Source: Thermophagus sp052400625 (GTDB taxonomy: Bacteria > Bacteroidota > Bacteroidia > Bacteroidales > Marinilabiliaceae). Taken from it: a DNA stretch of 64,000 nucleotides. Positions within the stretch are counted from its first letter, which is position 1, and every line of letters begins with the position of its first letter. This document shows, in pieces, positions 54,216 through 62,921 of the stretch. The notes below the pieces were generated by a model that saw nothing but the letters and a program-made list of their open reading frames with translations, was not told where the DNA came from and did no database searches. A program made the position numbers and the translations under genes. The stretch is taken from the NCBI GenBank assembly GCA_052400625.1, contig JBQTGH010000004.1; one strand, written 5' to 3'.

Positions 54216-55400
54216 ATGATAAAGCAAATACAACATATGGGTTGGTACCAGGTAACTCTTCGAGAATTACGGCGCATGGGTAGTCGTCGCTTATACCTGC
54301 TCCTAACCCTGGTATTTCCGCTGATATCCATCGCCTTCTTTGTTGCCTTATTCAGCCCACAGGTACCTCGCGATCTCCCAATTGCTGTATATGATGGTGA
54401 TCAGACCAGCACCTCACGCACCCTGCTTAGAATGATCGACGCAACCCCATCAGTTGAGATTGCATTTCAAGTGTCGGACCCACTAGAAGGGAAAAACCAC
54501 ATTGAAACATTGGATGCCTATGGCATGGTGATAATTCCCGAAGGATTTGAAAAAGATCTGATTCGAGGTGATCTGCCAACCGTCAAAAGCTACTATAATA
54601 ATGCTTTTTTGGTGGCCGGGGGACTCATTAATAAGGACATCACCACTGCCGTTCGCACTTTTGCTGCCGGGGTTGGTTATTCAAAGCATGTTAAAAAAGG
54701 AGAAGAACCGCTGCAAGCATTGGTGAAAGTATCGCCGGTAAGACTGGATAAACACATTTTATTTAACCCATATACCAGTTATTTTTATTATCTGGTTACC
54801 TGTTTCCTGCCGGTGATGCTTCAAATTTTCATCATGTCAACGGTGGTTTATGCCATCGGTGTAGAGCTAAAAGAAGGTACCGCTGCCGATTGGTTAACTA
54901 CGGCACAGGGAAATATGGTTCATGCTTTATCAGGCAAATTGCTTCCCTATCTTTTCATTTACGGACTGTTAATGACCCTAACCTATACTATTTTGTTTCA
55001 ATACTTTCACGTTCCGTTAAACGGAAGTCACCTAATTTTAGGATACAATGCTGTATTATTCGTCCTTGCCTACATATCGGTAGGAATATTAATTACTTCT
55101 ATATTTCCTAGTGTTCGGATGGCGTTGAGCATAAGTTCGGTATTTGGAGCTCTGGCTTTTACCTTCTCAGGGTTAACCTTTCCCTACCAGGCCATGTACA
55201 AGGCATATGTAGTGGCAGGCCAAATCTTCCCTTTCAGTCATTACTTAAAAGTTTTTAATGACCAGGCCCTCAAAGGGGCTCCGCTCACTTCTTCATTCAT
55301 TAATCTGGTTGCGTTGAATCTCTTTTTATTGATTCCATTTTTGGTAACAGGACGTTTAAAACGCATGGCTCAGGACAAAAAATTTTGGGGAAAACTATAA
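54216..55400 (+). CDS. ABC-2 type permease, first of pair
   Basis: 394 aa. TM1 (LYLLLTLVFPLISIAFFVALF), a periplasmic domain of about 150 residues (LPIAVYDGDQTSTSRTLLRMIDATPSVEI, GMVIIPEGFEKDLIRG, VKSYYNNAFLVAGG) and five C-terminal TM helices (YFYYLVTCFLPVMLQIF onward), the layout of YhhJ/YbhR-type ABC-2 permeases. Partners with the next gene, which begins immediately after its stop codon. No ATP-binding cassette gene is adjacent. Confidence 0.88.
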   Translation: MIKQIQHMGWYQVTLRELRRMGSRRLYLLLTLVFPLISIAFFVALFSPQVPRDLPIAVYDGDQTSTSRTLLRMIDATPSVEIAFQVSDPLEGKNHIETLDAYGMVIIPEGFEKDLIRGDLPTVKSYYNNAFLVAGGLINKDITTAVRTFAAGVGYSKHVKKGEEPLQALVKVSPVRLDKHILFNPYTSYFYYLVTCFLPVMLQIFIMSTVVYAIGVELKEGTAADWLTTAQGNMVHALSGKLLPYLFIYGLLMTLTYTILFQYFHVPLNGSHLILGYNAVLFVLAYISVGILITSIFPSVRMALSISSVFGALAFTFSGLTFPYQAMYKAYVVAGQIFPFSHYLKVFNDQALKGAPLTSSFINLVALNLFLLIPFLVTGRLKRMAQDKKFWGKL

Positions 55401-56645
55401 ATGTGTGATCAGATGGGAAAATATTCAGAAAAAATAGTTTCAGCCATACGTGAAATGTTAGACATATGGCGTGAAGAATATGAAAAAATATTCACGGACT
55501 TTGGGGTTATGCTTCTTTTTTTAGGTGCAACCATTGCATACCCCTTAATCTATGCTGGTGCCTATGCTCCCGAAGTACTCTCTGACACCCCCATTGCTGT
55601 GGTAGATCAAGATCAATCCTCCACCAGTCGTAATTTTTTGCAAATGGTAGATGCCACACAAGAGATAAAAATTGAAATGATAAAAGAGGACCTTAACCAA
55701 GCCAGGCAGGCCTTCTTTGAAGGGAAAGTACAAGGCATCTTGGTTATTCCAGAAGACTTCACCAAAGAAATCATGCGAGGGGAACAGGCTCATTTGTCGG
55801 TATTTTGCGATGGCAGCTACTTTTTACACTACAAGCAAGTTTACCAAGGTGTTGCAACCTCTTTGGCCACACTTAATGCAGGGGTACAAATAAAACGATT
55901 GATGGCCTCAGGAATACCCGAAGAAGCAGCGATAAAATCGGCTCAACAGGTCCGATTAAACAGCTATCCTTTGTATAATCCTGCAAGCGGATACGGCAGC
56001 TATGTTATGCCCGCACTACTGATACTAATCTTACAACAAACAATGCTCATGGGCATTGGTATGTTAGGTGGAACCGACCGTGAAAGAAAAGCCTTTCACT
56101 ATCTGGCACCCTTTGCCGAAAGGCGTGGGGGTGCGGTGCGTGTGGTACTCGGAAAAGCAAGCGCTTATGTCAGCATCTACTTCATTCTTGCGTTCTATAT
56201 GTTGGTGTTGGTAATACGTTGGTTTCACATTCCACAAAACGGCAATCCGCTGCATATTTTGTCTTTCATTATTCCCTTTTTATTGGCATCAGCTTTTCTT
56301 GGTCTTTTTTTGGCTTCTTTTTTTAAAAACCGAGAAGTCTCCATGATCGTACTACTCTTCACCTCTATCCCTCTGATTTTTATGGCTGGGTTTTCCTGGC
56401 CATGGGAATCTTTTCCCACCGCCCTGAAATGGTTGGCACAGGTTGCACCCTCTACCCATGCCGTGCGTGGTTTTCTAAAAATCAATCAAATGGGAACAAC
56501 CCTTTACCAGGCAAGCGATGAGTGGCTTATTTTATGGTTTCAAACCATTTTGTTTTTTGTTCTGGCCAGATGGCGGATGCAAATCATCGTCCATCATTCA
56601 CGGGAAATGAGCAAAAAACACCCCAATTCATTTATATCTGAATAA
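55401..56645 (+). CDS. ABC-2 type permease, second of pair
   Basis: 414 aa and paralogous to the preceding protein (IAVVDQDQSSTSRNFLQMVDATQEIKI, GILVIPEDFTKEIMRGEQAHLSVFCDGSYFL, then PALLILILQQTMLMG and later TM helices). Its ATG abuts the upstream TAA; Met5 (55413) is an alternative. The two permeases probably form a heterodimer exporting a compound through HlyD and TolC. The energising ATPase must be encoded elsewhere or be absent. Confidence 0.88.
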   Translation: MCDQMGKYSEKIVSAIREMLDIWREEYEKIFTDFGVMLLFLGATIAYPLIYAGAYAPEVLSDTPIAVVDQDQSSTSRNFLQMVDATQEIKIEMIKEDLNQARQAFFEGKVQGILVIPEDFTKEIMRGEQAHLSVFCDGSYFLHYKQVYQGVATSLATLNAGVQIKRLMASGIPEEAAIKSAQQVRLNSYPLYNPASGYGSYVMPALLILILQQTMLMGIGMLGGTDRERKAFHYLAPFAERRGGAVRVVLGKASAYVSIYFILAFYMLVLVIRWFHIPQNGNPLHILSFIIPFLLASAFLGLFLASFFKNREVSMIVLLFTSIPLIFMAGFSWPWESFPTALKWLAQVAPSTHAVRGFLKINQMGTTLYQASDEWLILWFQTILFFVLARWRMQIIVHHSREMSKKHPNSFISE

Positions 56646-56790
56646 TAAGAAACCGACCCGTCTTGGACAATGATTCATTCGATAAATTTCACCTAAGTTA
56701 TTGGCCGAATGGAGCTCGCATGACCTAATTTTTATACATGTTCTTATTGTGACCAACGATTTTGGTCATGCTCGTTTCATTGCGACATAA

Positions 56791-56808
56791 TCGCATGCTT
56801 CGATGCGA
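56791..56808. repeat. Small hairpin TCGCAT-GCTTCG-ATGCGA
   Basis: A perfect 6-bp stem with GCTTCG loop in the 0.77-kb gap after the efflux operon. No T-run; possible weak terminator or structured RNA part. Confidence 0.45.
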
Positions 56809-56927
56809 TGCATATCATTAAGGAACGCCCAATCCACAATAACTAAAAATAAAGATGCAGGAAAAAAAAGATCACCTATGTCCTTCCTATTATTATTTTT
56901 ATTATGACAAATTTTACTCTTCATGCT

Positions 56928-57113
56928 TGTTTAACCCGAAAAATGCAATAGAAAATCTATTACGAATTAAAATTGCTGCCAATCAAGTCGCAAGCTAACT
57001 TGTTTCCATTCACCATAGCGGTGCTATGCCTCATTTCAACAAGTTCTTGATTGATTGCACTTTTAATTCTCACTACAAAATTCGAATGCATTATTCGGGT
57101 TTAAACTACCTAA
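56928..57113. repeat. Large imperfect inverted repeat (~75-bp arms) with nested apical hairpin
   Basis: The left arm 56928-57004 (TTTAACCCGAAAAATGCA, GAATTAAAATTGC, CCAATCAAG, AACTTGTTT) is an imperfect reverse complement of 57038-57113 (AACAAGTTCTTGATTGATTG, GCACTTTTAATTC, AATTCGAATGCATTATTCGG, GTTTAAA). The apex holds a perfect CATAGC-GGT-GCTATG stem (57014-57028). No ORF fills the 56646-57416 gap. Could be a MITE-like element, a paired REP/BIME structure or a structured RNA. Confidence 0.7.
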
Positions 57114-57416
57114 ATCAACGCACTTGAAAACCCGATTTAAATTCAAAACCCCGGTTTTTCAATCAAAGGACTTTCGGATTTCACTACCCAAGATCGCCAA
57201 CATCTCACCTCAACATCCCCACAACTCCCCAAATAATATTCTTTAATACAGACCTCTAAAAAATGATAATAGAATTTTTTTTTGTTAATTTATCCCCAAT
57301 TAAGCACTTCCGGTTTTGATAACATGACCGTTCCTTAAATCCTTTATTCAGGATTTTAACCACAGGATGCTTATTCCCCTGTGTCAAATGTAGAAATGGA
57401 TTTAAATCTCACCAAC

Positions 57417-58868
57417 ATGAAAATAATAAAACGAATCACAACAGCAACCGGGATATTGATCAGCTTAATGCTTGTGAGCATAGCCGTTATAATATTAACA
57501 GACCGAATAAATACCCTTTATTTAAGAAAGAACCGTATCGAACATAACACCCCAAAATCATATGTAATAAAAAATATCCGGCTAATACCGATGACCGCTG
57601 ATACCATATTAACCGGGAAAATGGTACACATCAAAAATGGTCTGATCCATGCCATCTACGATGCTACAAATGGAGATAAGGTGAGTGGAAACCTCAAAAT
57701 AATTGACGGCCATAACGGTTTCCTGCTACCGGGACTCACGGATATGCATGTACATTTATGGGACCGTTACGAACTGGGCCTATACCTTTTCAATGGAGTA
57801 ACCACCATCCGTAATGTATGGGGGATGCCTTTTCATTTAAGACTAAAAGACCAAATATCAAAAATCAACCTTCATTCACCGCAGTTTTTCACCACAGGAC
57901 CTAAGCTTACCGGTCCGGAAAACATTGGTGGCGATAACCTACAGAATTTCACCCCGCAACAGGGAATCGAAAGGGTACGCTCTTATAAAAAAAGAGGCTA
58001 TGATTTCATAAAAACTTATAATGGTTTGCCGGAAGATATTTATTCTGCGATCCTGAAGGAAGCTCAAATTCAGAATATGGAAGTGGTGGCTCATCCCTCT
58101 CAAAAAGTCCCGTATCATTTCCATTTTCACCCACAAATAATCACCATAGAACACGCAGAGGATATTGTTCAACAGCCCCTCCACTACAAATTGGACACTT
58201 TAAAACTGGATGAAGTGGTTGCCAGCTTTTCATCTTCGCCGCACACTTCATTCTGTCCCACTCTTATAGTATTTTACAATATATTCAATATGCTCTCCGA
58301 CAATCTTATATTGGAAAGAGACTTGATATCCTATATAAACCCAGCCATAAAAATGTTGGACAGCAAAGTTCAACAGAACAGATGGACAACAGCAAGGGAA
58401 CAGGATTCAACACTAATTCAAAGAATAAAAAAGCAACACGACTTTCATCTTTTAGTTCTAAAGAAACTTCATGATGCCGGCGTCAACATTGTTTGTGGTA
58501 CCGATGCCGGTATTGGGATTACAGTGCCAGGATTTTCCATCCATCAGGAATTGGCTCTTTACAAACAGGCTGGACTTTCCAATTTCGAAGTCATCCAAAC
58601 TGCAACGATAAATATATCCAAAACCCACCAATTAATGGCCAACATTGGAACCGTTGAGGAGGGTAAAATAGCGAACTTGCTCCTTCTTAAAGAAAACCCC
58701 CTGCTGGACCTTAATGCTTTAAAAACCCCGGAATTAGTTTTCATCAACGGATCCATCGTCGAAAGGGAAAAATTGAATTATTTTGAAAAAAAAGCAAAAA
58801 ACAGAAATAATTTTTTAATAACCACTTTAAGATATTTAGAAAACTACATTGTGGAAAAAATACCCTAA
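57417..58868 (+). CDS. Membrane-anchored amidohydrolase (imidazolonepropionase/prolidase-like)
   Basis: 483 aa from ATG 57417, chosen because it opens an N-terminal TM anchor (ITTATGILISLMLVSIAVII); earlier in-frame starts at 57381 and 57396 add unconserved residues. Amidohydrolase superfamily motifs: HNGFLLPGLTDMHVHLWD (HxH), FNGVTTIRNVWG, YDFIKTYNG (Lys that may be carbamylated), VVAHPSQ, ITIEHAED and CGTDAGIG (Asp), with the C-terminal GTVEEGKIANLLLLKENPLLDLNAL. Probably a periplasmic-facing metal-dependent hydrolase; substrate unknown. It has its own unit between the repeat region and purH. Confidence 0.85.
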   Translation: MKIIKRITTATGILISLMLVSIAVIILTDRINTLYLRKNRIEHNTPKSYVIKNIRLIPMTADTILTGKMVHIKNGLIHAIYDATNGDKVSGNLKIIDGHNGFLLPGLTDMHVHLWDRYELGLYLFNGVTTIRNVWGMPFHLRLKDQISKINLHSPQFFTTGPKLTGPENIGGDNLQNFTPQQGIERVRSYKKRGYDFIKTYNGLPEDIYSAILKEAQIQNMEVVAHPSQKVPYHFHFHPQIITIEHAEDIVQQPLHYKLDTLKLDEVVASFSSSPHTSFCPTLIVFYNIFNMLSDNLILERDLISYINPAIKMLDSKVQQNRWTTAREQDSTLIQRIKKQHDFHLLVLKKLHDAGVNIVCGTDAGIGITVPGFSIHQELALYKQAGLSNFEVIQTATINISKTHQLMANIGTVEEGKIANLLLLKENPLLDLNALKTPELVFINGSIVEREKLNYFEKKAKNRNNFLITTLRYLENYIVEKIP

Positions 58869-58939
58869 AAATTATAAACAAAATAACACTTGTTAATTAT
58901 AAATTACCACCCAATTATTGGTAAATATTCTCTTTTTCT

Positions 58940-58947
58940 TAATTTTG
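58940..58947 (+). promoter_or_regulatory. Promoter of purH
   Basis: TAATTTTG (-7) with TTGG 19 bp upstream (58918-58921, -33 like), 37 bp before ATG 58977. This box lies inside the longer ORF (58890 start) and therefore supports 58977. Confidence 0.6.
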
Positions 58948-58976
58948 CGTCAATCCAAACGACCAACAAAAAAATA

Positions 58977-60503
58977 ATGACAGGAATAAAAAAGATTAAA
59001 TCGGCTCTAATCTCTGTATATCACAAAGAGGGGCTGGACAATATAGTAAAGACATTAAATAGTCTGGGAGTAAAAATTTATTCAACTGGAGGAACTCAAT
59101 CTTTTATAGAGGAACTGGGAATTGAAGTTACATCAGTAGAAACACTTACCGGATATCCCTCCATCCTGGGAGGAAGAGTAAAAACACTTCACCCCAAAAT
59201 TTTTGGAGGAATTCTTGGCAGAAGAGAAGAAAAGAGTGACCTCAGTCAAATGGAGAAATTTGATATACCTGAAATTGATCTGGTCATCGTCGATTTATAT
59301 CCTTTTGAGCAAACGGTGGCATCAGGCGCGTCACAAACAGAGATTATTGAAAAAATAGATATCGGCGGAATATCCTTGATCCGAGCAGCAGCCAAAAACT
59401 ATCAGGATGTAGTTATTGTTCCATCCCAAAAGCAATATCCTAAATTGCAGGAACTTCTGGACCTCAAAAAGGGGGAATTCTCTCTGGAAGACCGTCAGTT
59501 CTTTGCCACCTCAGCTTTTGCAGTATCATCCTACTACGACACCGCTATTTTTAATTACTTCAGCAAAGATCATACGATCCAGGCCTTTCGCCAGGCATAT
59601 GATGACAGCAAATCACTACGTTATGGAGAGAATCCCCACCAAAAAGGAATCTTTTACGGAAGTTTCGATAAGCTGTTTGATCAATTACATGGCAAAGAGA
59701 TCTCCTATAACAATCTCCTTGATATAGATGCTGCTGTCTCATTAATGTCGGATTTCAACGAAACGACAGTAGCCGTTTTGAAACACAATAATGCATGTGG
59801 ACTGGCTTCTCGTGACAACCTCATAGATGCATGGAAGGATGCTCTGGCAGGGGATCCAGTTTCTGCGTTTGGAGGAATCATCATTGCCAACAGGAAAATA
59901 GATGAAGAAGTTGCCAAAGAAATCAACAAAATATTTTTCGAAGTAATTATCGCTCCCGGTTACGAACAGGAAGCGCTTAAGGTTTTACAACAAAAGAAAA
60001 ACCGTATAATACTGGTACAAAAACCTTCAGCACTGTCCCCGACCACTTCACGCACACTTTTGGATGGCATTTTGGTGCAGGAAAGAGATGTGAAAACAGA
60101 AGCCAAAGAGGACCTGAAATCTGTTACAAATTCAGCTCCTTCGGACAAAGAAATTGAAGATCTTTTATTTGCCAATAAAATAGTAAAACATTCCAAGTCC
60201 AATGCCATTGTTCTTGCCAAAAACAAACAATTGATAGGAAGCGGAATTGGACAAACATCCCGTATTGATGCTTTAAAACAAGCTATTGCCAAAGCCAAGG
60301 CTTTTGAATTCGATATGGAAGGAGCCGTTATGGCTTCAGATGCTTTTTTCCCCTTTTCCGATTCGGTTGAAATTGCTCACGAAGCAGGAGTAAAAGCTGT
60401 CATACAACCTGGAGGATCGATACGCGATAAAGATTCAATTGATTTCTGTAATGCTCATCAAATGTCGATGGTCTTTACCGGAACCCGACACTTTAAACAC
60501 TAA
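58977..60503 (+). CDS. purH: Bifunctional AICAR transformylase / IMP cyclohydrolase
   Basis: 508 aa from ATG 58977. N-terminal MGS-like IMP cyclohydrolase domain (KSALISVYHKEGLDNIVKTL, YSTGGTQSFIEELG, GGRVKTLHPKIFGGIL) and C-terminal AICAR transformylase domain (LRYGENPHQKG, YNNLLDIDAAV, VLKHNNACGLASR, SAFGGIIIANRKID, MASDAFFPFSDSVEIAH, VIQPGGSIRDKDSI). Last two steps of de novo purine synthesis, using 10-formyl-THF. Placed 20 bp before mreB, a common Bacteroidales arrangement, and may share its mRNA. Confidence 0.96.
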   Translation: MTGIKKIKSALISVYHKEGLDNIVKTLNSLGVKIYSTGGTQSFIEELGIEVTSVETLTGYPSILGGRVKTLHPKIFGGILGRREEKSDLSQMEKFDIPEIDLVIVDLYPFEQTVASGASQTEIIEKIDIGGISLIRAAAKNYQDVVIVPSQKQYPKLQELLDLKKGEFSLEDRQFFATSAFAVSSYYDTAIFNYFSKDHTIQAFRQAYDDSKSLRYGENPHQKGIFYGSFDKLFDQLHGKEISYNNLLDIDAAVSLMSDFNETTVAVLKHNNACGLASRDNLIDAWKDALAGDPVSAFGGIIIANRKIDEEVAKEINKIFFEVIIAPGYEQEALKVLQQKKNRIILVQKPSALSPTTSRTLLDGILVQERDVKTEAKEDLKSVTNSAPSDKEIEDLLFANKIVKHSKSNAIVLAKNKQLIGSGIGQTSRIDALKQAIAKAKAFEFDMEGAVMASDAFFPFSDSVEIAHEAGVKAVIQPGGSIRDKDSIDFCNAHQMSMVFTGTRHFKH

Positions 60504-60523
60504 TAAATTTAAGCAAAAGCAAA

Positions 60524-61546
60524 ATGGGATTATTTTCGTTTTTATCTCAAGAATTGGCGATGGATTTGGGAACGGCCAATACCATCATCATTCAAAACGA
60601 CAAAATTGTGGTGGATGAGCCGAGTATTGTGGCATTGAACCGCCGCACTGACAAACTGGAAGCCATTGGTGAGAAAGCACGTCAAATGCATGGCAAAACA
60701 CACGACAACATATATACCATTCGACCTTTGCGAGACGGAGTAATCGCCGACTTTAATGCCGCGGAACAAATGATTAGAGGCATGATAAAAATGATTACTC
60801 CTAAAAATCAAATATTTACCCCATCCCTAACCATAGTCATCTGTGTTCCATCCGGCAGTACAGAAGTTGAACTAAGAGCAGTAAGAGATTCGGGAGAACA
60901 CGCAGGCGGACGGGAGGTTTACATGATCTACGAACCAATGGCTGCAGCCTTGGGAATAGGTTTGGACGTTGAAGCTCCTGAAGGAAATATGGTCGTAGAT
61001 ATAGGTGGTGGCACCACTGAAATTGCAGTCATTTCTTTGGGGGGTATTGTTACCAATAAATCCATACGCATTGCAGGAGATGACCTAACAGCAGATATTA
61101 TGGAATATATGCGTCGTCAGCATAATATCAAAATTGGCGAACGTACAGCCGAAGAGATCAAAATTCGTGTGGGGTCGGCCCTTCCTGAACTGGATGAACC
61201 CCCCGCTGACTACATCGTTCAAGGACCTAACCAGATGACTGCACTTCCAATAGAAGTACCAGTATCCTATCAAGAAATTTCACATTGTCTGGAAAAATCC
61301 ATCTCAAAAATGGAAACTGCCATCTTGAGTGCCTTGGAACAAACGCCTCCTGAACTATATGCTGATATTGTGAAAAACGGTATTTATTTGGCTGGGGGTG
61401 GCGCTTTGCTCAGAGGCCTTGACAAACGTCTAACTGACAAAATCAATATCCCATTTCACATAGCCGAAGACCCATTACATGCTGTTGCCCGTGGAACCGG
61501 TATTGCTTTAAAAAACAGACATAAGTTTTCATTCCTAATGAGATGA
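60524..61546 (+). CDS. mreB: Rod-shape-determining protein MreB
   Basis: 340 aa actin-like ATPase. Phosphate-1 AMDLGTANTII, interdomain VIADFNAAEQMIRGMIK, phosphate-2 VVDIGGGTTEIAVISLGGI, adenosine motif GIYLAGGGALLRGLDKRL. Forms membrane-associated filaments guiding elongation wall synthesis with MreC, MreD and PBP2, all encoded next. Length normal. Confidence 0.97.
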   Translation: MGLFSFLSQELAMDLGTANTIIIQNDKIVVDEPSIVALNRRTDKLEAIGEKARQMHGKTHDNIYTIRPLRDGVIADFNAAEQMIRGMIKMITPKNQIFTPSLTIVICVPSGSTEVELRAVRDSGEHAGGREVYMIYEPMAAALGIGLDVEAPEGNMVVDIGGGTTEIAVISLGGIVTNKSIRIAGDDLTADIMEYMRRQHNIKIGERTAEEIKIRVGSALPELDEPPADYIVQGPNQMTALPIEVPVSYQEISHCLEKSISKMETAILSALEQTPPELYADIVKNGIYLAGGGALLRGLDKRLTDKINIPFHIAEDPLHAVARGTGIALKNRHKFSFLMR

Positions 61547-61565
61547 CCCGAATTAAATTAATCTG

Positions 61566-62396
61566 ATGAGAAACTTTTTCCGTTTCATCATTCGAAATCA
61601 TTTTTTGCTGTTATTTCTTGTACTGGAAATCATCAGCTTTTCATTCATTTTCAATCATAATGGATATCATCGAAGTGTTTATCTAAGTTCATGCAATAGT
61701 ATTTCTGGTTTTTTTTATGAGCGGTTCAGTTCTGTAACACAATATTTTCAATTAAAAAAGATCAATGAAGAGTTGGCGTTGGAAAACGCAGAACTAAAAA
61801 ACCGACTTGAAAGAACTGCTAGAATTTCGACACCAGCTACCAGGTTTTCCATCGATAGCATTGGAGATCAGAAATATAATTACACTTCCGCCAAGGTCAT
61901 CAACAACTCAGTAAACAATCACTTCAATTACCTAACACTAAACAAAGGGAAAAAAGACGGATTAAAACCCGACATGGGAGTTATTTCTTCCCGAGGTTTA
62001 GTGGGTGTTGTTCTTAATGCTTCCGACAACTATGCCACTGTTATCTCATTATTAAATACCCGACTACACATTTCTGCACGAATCCGAGAAACGGGCTTCT
62101 TCGGATCTTTAAACTGGCAAGGTTTAAACTACCGTTACGCCATGTTGAGTGGTATACCGGCACATGCTTCGCCTTCCGTAGGAGATGCCGTCGTAACCAG
62201 CGGATTCTCCGCCATATTTCCGGAAGATATATTAATTGGAACCATTGATGAAATATCTATCGACCAGGGAGAAAGCTTTTACAACATAAGGGTTTTATTA
62301 TCAGTAGATTTCAAACAATTGCAATATGTTCATGTTGTAGAAAAGACAGATGTAAAAGAACAACGAGAACTTGAAAAACAATTTGAAGATGATTAA
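61566..62396 (+). CDS. mreC: Rod-shape-determining protein MreC
   Basis: 276 aa. One N-terminal TM (FLLLFLVLEIISFSFIF), a coiled coil (INEELALENAELKNRLERTA), then the periplasmic double beta-barrel (YLTLNKGKKDGLKPDMGVIS, GLVGVVLNASDNYATVISLLNTRL, VVTSGFSAIFPEDILIGTI). Scaffold linking MreB to PBP2. Its stop overlaps the start of mreD by 8 bp. Confidence 0.94.
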   Translation: MRNFFRFIIRNHFLLLFLVLEIISFSFIFNHNGYHRSVYLSSCNSISGFFYERFSSVTQYFQLKKINEELALENAELKNRLERTARISTPATRFSIDSIGDQKYNYTSAKVINNSVNNHFNYLTLNKGKKDGLKPDMGVISSRGLVGVVLNASDNYATVISLLNTRLHISARIRETGFFGSLNWQGLNYRYAMLSGIPAHASPSVGDAVVTSGFSAIFPEDILIGTIDEISIDQGESFYNIRVLLSVDFKQLQYVHVVEKTDVKEQRELEKQFEDD

Positions 62397-62907
62397 CTGG
62401 TTGCCCCGATATTTATTCAACTTTGTAGCATTTGTGCTGATTCAGGTATTACTACTGAATAATCTTCAGTTAAGTGCTTTCATGAATCCTTATTTGTATA
62501 TTTTATTCCTAATAACCTTACCCTTTTCAACGCCTCGTTGGTTATTGCTTGTTCTAGGATTTATCACAGGAATGGTCATCGACATTTTCATGAATACTCC
62601 TGGCATTCACGCCTCTGCCACTTTATTTATGGCCTTTCTGCGACCATTTATTCTCAGTTCCTTTTCTCCTCGCGACGGCTACGAAAACGGCACTCTTCCT
62701 GTCCCTGCCGATTATGGTTTCGGATGGTTTTTTAAGTATTCTATCATTATGGTTGCTACTCACCATTTATTTCTATTTTATGTAGAGTCATTTAGCAGGG
62801 AAGATTTTTTCGCTACTTTATGGAAAAGCATTTTAAGCACCATAGCTTCAATGATATTTATTTTTATTGCTATGCTTTTTGCCAGCAATAAATCAGGGCA
62901 CAACTAA
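62389..62907 (+). CDS. mreD: Rod-shape-determining protein MreD
   Basis: 172 aa from ATG 62389, overlapping mreC; a start at 62371 is possible but adds charged residues before the first helix. About five TM helices (YLFNFVAFVLIQVLLLNN, PYLYILFLITLPF, WLLLVLGFITGMVIDIFMN and others). Short membrane partner of the elongasome; sequence poorly conserved as usual, so the call rests on size, topology and position. Confidence 0.88.
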   Translation: MINWLPRYLFNFVAFVLIQVLLLNNLQLSAFMNPYLYILFLITLPFSTPRWLLLVLGFITGMVIDIFMNTPGIHASATLFMAFLRPFILSSFSPRDGYENGTLPVPADYGFGWFFKYSIIMVATHHLFLFYVESFSREDFFATLWKSILSTIASMIFIFIAMLFASNKSGHN

Positions 62908-62921
62908 AAACAGTCAGCTAA

